The translations under genes and the position numbers were made by a program. From Flavobacterium sp. ACN6 (GTDB taxonomy: Bacteria; Bacteroidota; Bacteroidia; Flavobacteriales; Flavobacteriaceae), in contig NZ_MRCQ01000001.1 in the NCBI RefSeq assembly GCF_002304005.1, positions 1 to 64,000 of the forward strand: DNA of 64,000 bases. The letters run 5' to 3'. Every line of letters starts with the position of its first letter. The stretch's first letter is position 1. This document shows positions 34,227 through 41,642 of the stretch, piece by piece. The notes beneath the pieces were generated by a model. That model searched no databases, was not told the origin of the DNA, and worked only from the letters and a program-made list of their open reading frames with translations.

Positions 34227-34595
34227 CTATTTTTTTTCGTTTTTATTTTCGATCATCGATAAAATTTCGCGTAGTTCATCTGCAGAAATTTTTTCTTCTT
34301 TAGCAAAAAAGGAAACCATACTTTTATACGAGCTGTTGAAATAATTGTCAATCGCCGTTTTCATAAATCCTTTTCTGTAATCTTCAATGGCAACAATAGG
34401 AAAGTATTGATGCGTGTTACCAAAGGCATTATGGCCAACATATCCTTTTTCTTCCAAATTACGAACAATGGTCGACAGGGTGTTATAATGTGGCTGGTCT
34501 TCAGTAATTTCTGCTTGGATTTCTTTTACAAAAGCTTTCTTTAGCTTCCATAAAATCATCATAATTTCTTCTTCTTTGTTTGTTAACTTCTGCAT
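34227..34595 (-). CDS. BlaI/MecI-family repressor, copy 1
   Basis: A 122-aa winged-helix repressor (LTNKEEEIMMILWKLKKAFV, HYNTLSTIVRNLEEKGYV) that leads the four-gene operon. It differs from the second copy at a limited number of positions, mostly in the middle and at the end (ITEDQ, VAIEDYRKGFMKT, MIENKNEKK). It should bind the phased AACTA/TAGTT sites just upstream and repress its own operon until cleaved by an M56 partner. Confidence 0.92.
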   Translation of the reverse strand: MQKLTNKEEEIMMILWKLKKAFVKEIQAEITEDQPHYNTLSTIVRNLEEKGYVGHNAFGNTHQYFPIVAIEDYRKGFMKTAIDNYFNSSYKSMVSFFAKEEKISADELREILSMIENKNEKK

Positions 34596-34621
34596 CTTCT
34601 CTAATTTTAATTCAAACCTAC

Positions 34622-34674
34622 AACTATTTTTTTAGTTACGCAACTACAAATATAGTTATTTAACTAAAAATCAA
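34622..34674 (-). promoter_or_regulatory. Promoter and phased operator array of the BlaI-M56 operon
   Basis: On the minus strand, TTG (complement of 34672-34674), a 17-nt spacer and TATATTTG (complement of 34647-34654) form an exact Bacteroidota promoter. Half-sites AACTA at 34622, 34642 and 34662 alternate with TAGTT at 34633 and 34653, giving two identical AACTA-N6-TAGTT palindromes spaced 20 bp apart plus one half-site. The second palindrome encloses the -7 element, so bound repressor should block transcription. Confidence 0.7.
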
Positions 34675-34761
34675 GTTTGGATTGACTTTTGAGCGCAGAA
34701 ATGTGATTCAAATTTAATGGTAATAATTTGAATTTGAGTTGTTTATGTGATTTAAATTTGT

Positions 34762-35979
34762 TTAAGAAATTTTCTCTGCCACCAAAGCATTTTTAATCCA
34801 AATACAACATCCAGTTGCAATAACGCCAATGCAAGCCATAAACAACCAGTTAATTTGGTAGCCCAATCGGGTAATAATTTCAAAGCCCACTTTAGAACTA
34901 ATAATATGAGCAAGACTAAAACTCATGGTATAAAGTGCCATATAACGGCCTTCTTGTCCGCGTGGCGCTCGGCTCAAAGCAAAAGCATTTGAAAATGGAA
35001 AAGTCAAAACTTCTCCAATAGATATACAAACCATACTGACCACTAATATTCCTGCCCACATATTAATGAGAAGGATAAAGAAACTTAAGGCCATAACAAA
35101 TGAACCAACAATAATAATTCTGATTTTAGGAAATGCTTTTCTTTCTAGAAAACCAACAGTAGGCATTTCTAAAGAAAAAATCAAAAGTCCGTTGAGCGTC
35201 ATTAATAATCCTGTTTGTAATTCGCTCAATCCAAATTTCTCATTATGATATAAAGGTAAAGTGGTAAAAAGCTGAAAGAAGATCATTGCAGTAATAAAAC
35301 TCACAAATAAGAAAACCCAGAAAATTTTATCATGAAAAACAGATTTTACGTCAGAAGCACTTTCGGTTTTATCATCGTGAATAGCTTTTTTCTTTTCTTT
35401 TACCAATAAAGCAAAAATAGAGATCGAAATGATACAAGAAGCTCCATCAACCCAGAAAAGACCAGAATAACCCATTCCCATAATAATTAAACCACCAAGA
35501 GCAGGTCCGGCGGCAAAACCTAAATTTACAGCAAGACGAACCAGGGTTAAGGCGCGCGTTCTATTTTCTGGTTTTGCGTAAGCTCCTAAAGAAACAAACA
35601 TCGCCGGCCTAAACATATCTGCAATGGTCATTAATAAAAACATCGCAACGCAAAGCGCCCAAAAAGTAGTAATATATTGAACAAAGAAAAGCGAAACGCC
35701 GCTGGTAAATAAACTAAAAATCATGATTTTATAAAACCCTATTTTATCTGAAAGTTTACCTCCAAGCCAAGAACCCAGCATAGAACCAAATCCAAACGCC
35801 ACGATAATCCACCCAACTTGATTGTAGGTAAAATGAAGGTCTTCTTTTAAATATTTAGATAAAAAAGGAAGCACCATTGTTCCCGCACGATTGATAAAAG
35901 TGACAACGGCCAGAATCCAAATTTCTCTTGTAAATCCTCTAAAATTGTTAATGTAATGGGAAAAAGCGGTTTTAAGCAT
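34762..35979 (-). CDS. MFS transporter
   Basis: A 405-aa major facilitator protein with about 12 helices. The family A-type loop is LGGKLSDKIGFYKIM after helix 2 (about residues 72-86), and the sequence around PENRTRALTLVRLAVNLGFAAG is typical of drug-efflux or YfcJ/MdtH-like members. The substrate is unknown; multidrug efflux is only a guess. It is transcribed alone, divergent from the DUF1684 gene. Confidence 0.85.
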   Translation of the reverse strand: MLKTAFSHYINNFRGFTREIWILAVVTFINRAGTMVLPFLSKYLKEDLHFTYNQVGWIIVAFGFGSMLGSWLGGKLSDKIGFYKIMIFSLFTSGVSLFFVQYITTFWALCVAMFLLMTIADMFRPAMFVSLGAYAKPENRTRALTLVRLAVNLGFAAGPALGGLIIMGMGYSGLFWVDGASCIISISIFALLVKEKKKAIHDDKTESASDVKSVFHDKIFWVFLFVSFITAMIFFQLFTTLPLYHNEKFGLSELQTGLLMTLNGLLIFSLEMPTVGFLERKAFPKIRIIIVGSFVMALSFFILLINMWAGILVVSMVCISIGEVLTFPFSNAFALSRAPRGQEGRYMALYTMSFSLAHIISSKVGFEIITRLGYQINWLFMACIGVIATGCCIWIKNALVAEKIS

Positions 35980-36000
35980 TTTGCATGATAGATTATCGTT

Positions 36001-36020
36001 ACAAAGTTAGGAAACTTTGT
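36001..36020. promoter_or_regulatory. Palindrome in the divergent MFS/DUF1684 region
   Basis: ACAAAGTT and AACTTTGT are perfect 8-bp arms around AGGA. The element lies 22 nt upstream of the MFS start and just upstream of the DUF1684 promoter, so it could be an operator for either gene. Confidence 0.45.
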
Positions 36021-36032
36021 CTCGTTAAGTGG

Positions 36033-36063
36033 TTGTTGTTTTGTTACTTTTGAACTATTTTTG
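36033..36063 (+). promoter_or_regulatory. Promoter of the DUF1684-tatD genes
   Basis: TTG at 36036-36038 (or 36033-36035), a 17- or 20-nt spacer and TATTTTTG at 36056-36063 fit the consensus exactly. The -7 element covers the TTG that could otherwise start the frame at 36061, which supports ATG 36079. Confidence 0.65.
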
Positions 36064-36078
36064 CATAAAATTTCTAAG

Positions 36079-36678
36079 ATGAAAACTATAAACGCCCTAG
36101 TTTTATTGTTGGTTTTTAATTTTGGCTTCGGTCAAAAAAAATTTAGTAAAAGTGATGCCGAAAAATTTCAAAAGAAACTTAATTCGGAATATGCTGATCC
36201 TAAGACAAGTCCGTTAATGGCAGAAGATTTAAAAACATTTAAAAGCTTAGATTTTTATCCTATTTCTGCAGCTTATTTTGTCAATGCTACTTTGGTAAAA
36301 GCAAAAGGAGGAAAGGTTTTTGAAATGAAAACTTCAGGAAATTATACTCCAAAGTATATTAAATATGGTACTTTAAACTTTAAAATAAATGGAAAAGCTT
36401 TTAAACTGGCCGTTTATCAAAGTTTAGATCTTATAGTACAGGAAAAATATAAAAATCATTTGTTTTTACCTTTTTCAGATTTAACTAGCGGTAAACAAAG
36501 TTATATAGGCGGGCGTTACATAGATTTAGAAATACCAAAACGAAATACAATAGCAATCGATTTTAATCAAGCTTATAATCCGTATTGCGCATATAATTAC
36601 AAATATTCTTGTCCGCTGGTACCGTTGGAAAATGATTTGAAAATTGAAATTAAAGCAGGTGTCAAGACCTTTCATTAA
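36079..36678 (+). CDS. DUF1684 domain protein, exported
   Basis: A 199-aa protein with a signal peptide (INALVLLLVFNFGFGQ). The body carries the DUF1684 signature: SPLMAEDLKTFKSLDFYPI near the start, LFLPFSDLTSGKQSYIGGRY and DFNQAYNPYCAYNYKYSCPL near the end. The fold is presumed beta-rich and the function is unknown. Its TAA stop overlaps the ATG of tatD by one base, so the pair is translationally coupled. Confidence 0.87.
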   Translation: MKTINALVLLLVFNFGFGQKKFSKSDAEKFQKKLNSEYADPKTSPLMAEDLKTFKSLDFYPISAAYFVNATLVKAKGGKVFEMKTSGNYTPKYIKYGTLNFKINGKAFKLAVYQSLDLIVQEKYKNHLFLPFSDLTSGKQSYIGGRYIDLEIPKRNTIAIDFNQAYNPYCAYNYKYSCPLVPLENDLKIEIKAGVKTFH

Positions 36679-37325
36679 TGGAATATTTTAATTTTCATAC
36701 CCACCAATTTACCAATCAATCTGATGTTTTAGAATTGGTTAATCAATATCCAAAAGAATTTGATGCCTCGATTGCATTTTATTCTATCGGCATTCATCCG
36801 TGGTATATTGATGAAAATAGGATAGATGCCGATTTAAAAATTATAGAAGAAAAATTGCAGACTGAAAATTGCCTGGCAATAGGAGAGTGTGGCTTGGATA
36901 AAAGAATTGAAGTTCCTTTTGATTTACAGATTTCAGTTTTTGAAAAGCAATTAGCTTTGGCGCAAAAATTCAAAAAACCAGTCGTGATACATTGTGTTGC
37001 CGCTTTTCAGGAAGTAATTGAAATTAAGAAAAGATTGAAAATCACGGTTCCGATGATTATTCATGGTTTTTCGAAAAACAAACAAGTTGCAGAACAATTA
37101 ATTGCAGCAGGATTTTATCTTTCATTTGGAAAATATTTATTGAAAAATCCCGATTTAAAAACGGTTTTTGAGTATGTACCAAACGATCGTTTTTTTCTGG
37201 AAACAGATACAATGGAAGAATCAATTGAGCAGGTTTATGAATTAGCTTCTCAATATAAAGGTTTAAATATAAAAGAATTAAAGACTATTATTTCGAGTAA
37301 TTATAAAAGTGTATTTAGCAAGTAG
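36678..37325 (+). CDS. TatD-family metal-dependent hydrolase
   Basis: A 215-aa TIM-barrel hydrolase. Metal-ligand motifs are in place: FHTHQF near the N-terminus (FNFHTHQ), GECGLD (about residue 74), VVIHCVAAF, IHGFSKNK and FLETDT. TatD-type proteins act as DNases or related phosphodiesterases; this version is shorter than E. coli TatD (about 260 aa), as is usual in Bacteroidota. It overlaps the DUF1684 stop by 1 nt and is followed by tcdA. Confidence 0.88.
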   Translation: MEYFNFHTHQFTNQSDVLELVNQYPKEFDASIAFYSIGIHPWYIDENRIDADLKIIEEKLQTENCLAIGECGLDKRIEVPFDLQISVFEKQLALAQKFKKPVVIHCVAAFQEVIEIKKRLKITVPMIIHGFSKNKQVAEQLIAAGFYLSFGKYLLKNPDLKTVFEYVPNDRFFLETDTMEESIEQVYELASQYKGLNIKELKTIISSNYKSVFSK

Positions 37326-37352
37326 ATAAAATATAAGTTTTAGGATTTCACC

Positions 37353-37407
37353 CTGAGCGAAGTCGAAGGGAATTACAAAAAAGTACGAGGGCTTCGACTT
37401 CGCTCAG
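37353..37407. repeat. Inverted repeat with CGAAGTCGAAG arms
   Basis: CTGAGCGAAGTCGAAG (37353-37368) and CTTCGACTTCGCTCAG (37392-37407) are perfectly complementary over 16 bp. A related fragment (TTCGAGCGAAGTCC) lies near 26982, indicating a dispersed repeat family. Confidence 0.75.
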
Positions 37408-37419
37408 CCTGACAAATGC

Positions 37420-37490
37420 AAAACCTGAAACATGAAACCTGAAACCTGAAATCTGAAACTTGAAACCTAAAACTTGAAACAAATAAAACT
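37420..37490. repeat. Tandem TGAAACC-type repeat
   Basis: About eight imperfect copies of a short TGAAACC/TGAAACT unit fill the gap before tcdA. Copies vary in length and sequence and lack spacers, so this is not a CRISPR array. Confidence 0.75.
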
Positions 37491-37510
37491 AAAAAAACAA
37501 AATATAATAT

Positions 37511-38224
37511 ATGGCAGAGTGGACAGAAAGAGCTGAGCTTTTATTTACGAAAGAGGGATTAGAAAATTTACAAAAATCTAATGTTTTAGTCGTTGGATTA
37601 GGAGGAGTTGGATCTTTTGCAGCTGAATTTTTAGCAAGAGCAGGAGTAGGAAACATGACAATTGTAGATGGCGATGTTGTAGATATAACCAATATCAACC
37701 GCCAGTTACCGGCATTGCATTCAACAGTTGGGCAGCCAAAGATTACAATTGTGGGCGATCGTTTGATGGATATTAATCCAGAATTAAACCTTACTCGCGT
37801 ACAGGAATTTCTTTCTCCAGAGCGTGCTTTCGAAATTGTTTCTCCAGAATTTGATTATGTTTTAGACTGTATCGACAGTATTACTCCAAAACTAAATTTG
37901 ATTATAGCTGCAAAAAGAAAAAGAGTAAAAATCATCAGCAGTATGGGCGCAGGCGGAAAAATGCTGGCTTCTAAAGTAAAAGTTACCGATATTTCTAAAA
38001 CGGTAAACTGTTATTTTTCTAAAACAATCCGCAAGCGTTTGAGAGAAGTAAAAATCAATAAATTAAAAGTGGTTTTTTCTTCTGAAATTCAAGACGAAAA
38101 AAGCTTAAAATTAACCGACGGAAAAAACTTTAAAAAGTCTTTTTACGGAACAAACAGTTATATGCCAGGGTTATTTGGTCTGCATGCTGCTGAAACAGTG
38201 ATTAGACATTTGCTTACGAAATAA
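37511..38224 (+). CDS. tcdA: tRNA threonylcarbamoyladenosine dehydratase
   Basis: A 237-aa E1-like (ThiF/MoeB fold) enzyme that uses ATP to cyclise t6A37 in tRNAs to ct6A. The nucleotide loop is VLVVGLGGVGSFAAEFLARAG (about residues 25-45; the key part is GLGGVGS), followed by VDGDVVDITNINRQLPA with the adenylation Arg, and YVLDCIDSITPKL. A C-terminal SYMPGLFGLHAAETVIRHLL matches TcdA. The TatD-TcdA neighbourhood is common in Bacteroidota to my knowledge. Confidence 0.93.
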   Translation: MAEWTERAELLFTKEGLENLQKSNVLVVGLGGVGSFAAEFLARAGVGNMTIVDGDVVDITNINRQLPALHSTVGQPKITIVGDRLMDINPELNLTRVQEFLSPERAFEIVSPEFDYVLDCIDSITPKLNLIIAAKRKRVKIISSMGAGGKMLASKVKVTDISKTVNCYFSKTIRKRLREVKINKLKVVFSSEIQDEKSLKLTDGKNFKKSFYGTNSYMPGLFGLHAAETVIRHLLTK

Positions 38225-38303
38225 GTAGTCACGGTCACAGTTTTCACTGTAAAAGTAAAAACCTTTGAATCTTTCTTCCTTAGAACCTTATTACCTAAAA
38301 AAA

Positions 38304-38966
38304 ATGATTAAAACAGTAATTTTTGACATGGACGGTGTAATTGTAGATACAGAGCCTGTTCACCGTTATGCTTATTATCTACAATTTTCGGAGTTGAATA
38401 TTGAAGTTCCTGAAGAAATGTATACTTCGTTTACGGGATTTTCTACTCGAAATACATTTCAAACTTTAAAAAGCCATTTTCCTTCTGTAGAACAGGAAGT
38501 TGAAGATCTGATTCAGAGAAAACGCAGTATTTTTAATGATGCTTTTGATACCAAAGAAGATTTGTATCTTTTGGATGGAGTTGAAGATTTAATTAAAGAC
38601 TTATACAACAGCGGAATACAGTTAATCCTTGCTTCATCAGCTTCAAAAGTAACTATTGATCGTGTTTTTACAAGATTCAATCTGCATCAGTATTTTACTG
38701 ATATTGTTAGTGGAGAAGATTTTCCTCAGTCAAAACCGAATCCGGCGATTTTTATTCATGCTGCATCATTATCGATTGCGCCAAAAGAAGAATGTATCAT
38801 TATTGAAGACAGCACTAACGGTATAAAAGCCGCTAAAGCTGCCGGAATATACTGTATAGGATACAAAAGTGAACATTCGAACCTGCAGGATTTAGATCAA
38901 GCAGATTTGATTATTGATCATTTCAACGAATTAAATGCTGAAAAAATATCACAGCTAAAGGCTTGA
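38304..38966 (+). CDS. HAD-superfamily phosphatase or phosphoglucomutase-like
   Basis: A 220-aa HAD subfamily IA protein. Motif I is FDMDGVIVDTEP (nucleophile and acid Asp at about residues 8 and 10), motif II LASSAS, motif III Lys in QSKPNP, and motif IV IIEDSTNGIKAAKAAG. The cap region is alpha-helical, as in beta-phosphoglucomutase and sugar phosphatases; the absence of other clues prevents choosing. I chose ATG 38304 rather than the TTG at 38265, because motif I sits at the normal distance from it. Confidence 0.88.
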   Translation: MIKTVIFDMDGVIVDTEPVHRYAYYLQFSELNIEVPEEMYTSFTGFSTRNTFQTLKSHFPSVEQEVEDLIQRKRSIFNDAFDTKEDLYLLDGVEDLIKDLYNSGIQLILASSASKVTIDRVFTRFNLHQYFTDIVSGEDFPQSKPNPAIFIHAASLSIAPKEECIIIEDSTNGIKAAKAAGIYCIGYKSEHSNLQDLDQADLIIDHFNELNAEKISQLKA

Positions 38967-38985
38967 ATTATATAAAATTTAACAT

Positions 38986-39013
38986 TTGTTCGGTAATTGA
39001 ATTTGTAAATTTG
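38986..39013 (+). promoter_or_regulatory. Promoter of the DUF2911 gene
   Basis: TTG at 38986-38988, a 17-nt spacer and TAAATTTG at 39006-39013 match the consensus exactly. It is 24 nt upstream of ATG 39038 and overlaps the frame that would otherwise begin at 38963. Confidence 0.7.
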
Positions 39014-39037
39014 AACAAACAAAAAAAACTCACAAGA

Positions 39038-39880
39038 ATGAAAAAACTACTTATTGCATTAGCCCTGATCTTAGCGCCATTAGCATCAGAAGCGCAAGTA
39101 AAAACGCCGCAATCAAGTCCAAAAGGATATATAAAACAAACTGTAGGTTTAACAGATGTTGAAGTTACGTACTCAAGACCAGGTGCAAGAGGTAGAGCTG
39201 TTTTTGGAAACTTAGTTCCATTTGGAAAATTATGGAGAACTGGTGCTAACGAAAACACTATTATCAACTTCAGCGACGATGTAATTATTGACGGAAAAAC
39301 GTTGAAAAAAGGGAAATATGCAATTTATACAGTTCCAAGAATTGAAAGCTGGGACGTAATTTTTTATCTTTCTACAGACAATTGGGGATTGCCAGAAAAT
39401 TGGAGTGATGCTTATGTAGCTTTAAAAACTACTGTAAAAGAAGATGCTTTACCAACTCCTGTTGAGACATTTACAATCGGAATTAACGGTTTAGATCCTA
39501 ATTTTGGTTATTTAGAAATGGCTTGGGAAAATTCTCATGTAGCTTTAAAATTTGAAGTTCCAACAGCTAAAACTGCTGTAGCAAGTATCGAAAAAACTTT
39601 GGCTGGTCCAACTTGGAATGATTACTACGGTGCAGCTCAATATTTATTTCAATCAAACGGAAATATCGAAACTGCAAGAACTTATGTAGACAAAGCGCTT
39701 GATATGAGTACAGATAAACCGTATTACGTATCAAGATTGAAATCACAGATTCAAGCAAAACAAGGTGATAAAAAAGGAGCAATCGAAACAGCAAAAGCTT
39801 CTTTAGCATCTGCTGAAGCTGCAAACAACGCAGATTACGTAAAATTAAATAAAGACAGTATCGCAGAGTGGAGCAGATAA
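39038..39880 (+). CDS. DUF2911 protein, exported
   Basis: A 280-aa protein with a signal peptide (LLIALALILAPLASEAQ). The DUF2911 domain follows, with QTVGLTDVEVTYSRPGARGR (about 35-54), LVPFGKLWRTGANENT and GKTLKKGKYAIYTVP. The C-terminal 90 residues look like helical repeats (TPR-type: TARTYVDKALDMSTDKPYY). It is abundant in Bacteroidota and of unknown function, and is presumably periplasmic. It is transcribed from its own near-ideal promoter and ends at a terminator. Confidence 0.88.
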   Translation: MKKLLIALALILAPLASEAQVKTPQSSPKGYIKQTVGLTDVEVTYSRPGARGRAVFGNLVPFGKLWRTGANENTIINFSDDVIIDGKTLKKGKYAIYTVPRIESWDVIFYLSTDNWGLPENWSDAYVALKTTVKEDALPTPVETFTIGINGLDPNFGYLEMAWENSHVALKFEVPTAKTAVASIEKTLAGPTWNDYYGAAQYLFQSNGNIETARTYVDKALDMSTDKPYYVSRLKSQIQAKQGDKKGAIETAKASLASAEAANNADYVKLNKDSIAEWSR

Positions 39881-39918
39881 TAATTTTTACAAATTATAAA
39901 TTTCAATTATAAAATTCC

Positions 39919-39952
39919 AAATTCCAAAACTTTCGGGTTTTGGAATTTTTTT
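39919..39952 (+). terminator. Terminator after the DUF2911 gene, AATTCCA type
   Basis: AATTCCAAAAC (39920-39930) and GTTTTGGAATT (39937-39947) form an 11-bp stem around TTTCGG, followed by T residues. It is built from the same AATTCCA unit used elsewhere in the window. Confidence 0.8.
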
Positions 39953-39989
39953 GCTTTGTTTTTAACTGAATAGAGCACAAATATTTACG

Positions 39990-40032
39990 CAAAGTTCGCA
40001 AAGTTTATTCCCAAAGCTTTGCGAACTTTGCA
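39990..40032. repeat. Inverted repeat with GCAAAGTTCGCAAAG arms
   Basis: GCAAAGTTCGCAAAG and CTTTGCGAACTTTGC are perfectly complementary over 15 bp, separated by 13 nt. Related CTTTGCG sequence follows near 40070 and recurs near 63070-63080, a dispersed repeat family. Confidence 0.75.
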
Positions 40033-40146
40033 TTATTAGTAAACGCTGCCTTTAAAAAAACCTTGCGGCCTTTGCGTTTAAATCTCATAGTTAAATCAAA
40101 TACACAAGCTATTTTTTGAAATTAAGAAATTGGAATTAAAAAAAAG

Positions 40147-40773
40147 TTAATTCAAACTTGGCGGTTCCGGAATTTTAATCGTTTTCTTTATTTTCTTTAT
40201 CAAAAGATAAAAAGTTATACCACCTAATATTATAAGAAGAGCAATTTGCAATTGTCCCAGACTGTTGTTTTTGTTGTACATCGCATTAGCTGCAGCAAGT
40301 TTAGATTTTCCTTCTTCAATTTGAATTTGCGACAGAGATTCTAATGTTTTTAAAGCTTGCGTGCTGGAACTGGCAATTTTACCCCAATTTTTATTTTCAA
40401 CCTGTTTATTAATTTCTTTGCAGGAACTTAAAAAAACGTCAAAATGCTGTTTTTCTTTATTTGTCAAAACGGTTTTAGCATACAAATCGTCAATTCCGTG
40501 AATGATATCCAGTGTGTGAATAATTTCGTTTTTCTTTATATTATCACTTAGATTCAGTTTTTCGGCTTCGCCTTTTATAAAATGAAGCTGTTTCGAATAC
40601 TGAAAAATATAATGCGCAACCACGAGGCGATCTTTGTAAATCGCACTGATATTATCATTTACGTTTTTAGAATTTCGCAGTGTATTAAAATTGCCTAATA
40701 AAATTAGGAGCATCACTAGTAATAGAATAAAAGCAGCTTTGGTTTTATTGCTGTATTTTTTTAAATCTTTCAT
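40147..40773 (-). CDS. Membrane protein with MCP four-helix-bundle sensor domain
   Basis: A 208-aa protein with two membrane helices, AAFILLLVMLLILLGNF (about residues 13-29) and LQIALLIILGGITFYLLI near residue 175. Between them lies a 140-residue helical periplasmic part resembling the ligand-binding bundle (4HB_MCP) of chemoreceptors. The cytoplasmic tail is only about 15 residues (KKIKKTIKIPEPPSLN), with no HAMP or signalling domain, so it cannot signal like an MCP on its own. It is 28 nt after the next membrane gene. Confidence 0.7.
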   Translation of the reverse strand: MKDLKKYSNKTKAAFILLLVMLLILLGNFNTLRNSKNVNDNISAIYKDRLVVAHYIFQYSKQLHFIKGEAEKLNLSDNIKKNEIIHTLDIIHGIDDLYAKTVLTNKEKQHFDVFLSSCKEINKQVENKNWGKIASSSTQALKTLESLSQIQIEEGKSKLAAANAMYNKNNSLGQLQIALLIILGGITFYLLIKKIKKTIKIPEPPSLN

Positions 40774-40801
40774 AATGATGGTTATTGAAAATTAAAATTA
40801 C

Positions 40802-41404
40802 TTAGGGAATCATTTTATTTTTAGTCAAGTCTATATTTTTTATAGAGGCCAAAGGCGTAATTTTTACCGTTTTATCTCCTTTTACTAAATAAAAGTAATA
40901 AAGGCTGTTATTCCCTAATATAAAAACGTCTTTAGATTCGCCTTCATTAAAATCAATTCTAAAATCATATTCTAATGTATTATTATGTAATTTTTTCTTG
41001 TTGAAATAACCGCCCGCAAATCCGTAGCCAAGAAAAAAGGATAATAAAAAAAGTATCAGAGATTTTATCGCAATGCCGTTATAATAACTTTTTGCTTCTT
41101 CGGCTGATAATTGATCTGTTGGTTTTAATTCAAAAGCCTTTTGTACAAAACGTATGTCTTTCTTTTTAGCTAAAAATGAAGGCAGATGAAAGTGTAATAC
41201 AAACAGTAAAATTATGGCAATTAAAATTATGGGATTAGAAGTAAACTCTGCAATCGGACTTATTAAAACGTCCATTATCGTGGAGTATCTTAAAATATTT
41301 ATTCCAAATTGATAATAATAAATACTGTCCTTCAATATTCCCATCAAAATCAGGAAAAGATAACCGAAAGGAAGCAATTTTTCTAAATCGTCTGAAATTT
41401 TCAT
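40802..41404 (-). CDS. Integral membrane protein of unknown function
   Basis: A 200-aa protein with probably three to four membrane helices (LPFGYLFLILMGILKDSIYY, NPIILIAIILLFVLHFHLPS, SLILFLLSFFLGYGFAGGYF) and an extracytoplasmic C-terminal beta-rich domain of about 60 residues (DFNEGESKDVFILGNNSLYY). I do not recognise the family. It is the first gene of a two-gene unit with the four-helix-bundle protein. Confidence 0.65.
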   Translation of the reverse strand: MKISDDLEKLLPFGYLFLILMGILKDSIYYYQFGINILRYSTIMDVLISPIAEFTSNPIILIAIILLFVLHFHLPSFLAKKKDIRFVQKAFELKPTDQLSAEEAKSYYNGIAIKSLILFLLSFFLGYGFAGGYFNKKKLHNNTLEYDFRIDFNEGESKDVFILGNNSLYYFYLVKGDKTVKITPLASIKNIDLTKNKMIP

Positions 41405-41544
41405 TTACAATTTGGCTTAGGATTAAGATTGTTTTTGGTTAATCCTTTGAGGATTAATTTAGAAGAACTAAAATAGTACTTTTTACTTACAATTTAGAAG
41501 AATTATTTTATTCTAACTTATGTAATGGCGAAGTATACTTTTTA

Positions 41545-41632
41545 GGAGCTGTTTCCTGCTGTCCGCTGTATCTTTTGTGCCTCCCGAAGCTTCGGGACCG
41601 ACCCAAAAGGATGACGCTTCCATCAGGGCTAA
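41545..41632 (-). repeat. Structured intergenic repeat, copy C
   Basis: On the minus strand it starts TAGCCCTGATGGAAGCGTC, then ATCCTTTTGGGTCGG, a CCCGAAGCTTCGGGA hairpin tip, AAAAGATACAGCGGACAGC and AGGAAACAGCTCC. It shares the conserved frame of copies A (24812) and B (27052). It fills most of the 240-nt gap between the membrane gene and the 161-aa gene. Confidence 0.72.
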
Positions 41633-41642
41633 GGTAGTAGGA

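Noticed and set aside
37420..37490. Short tandem repeats resembling a CRISPR array
   Set aside because: Units are about 7 nt, irregular and without spacers, and no cas genes are near.
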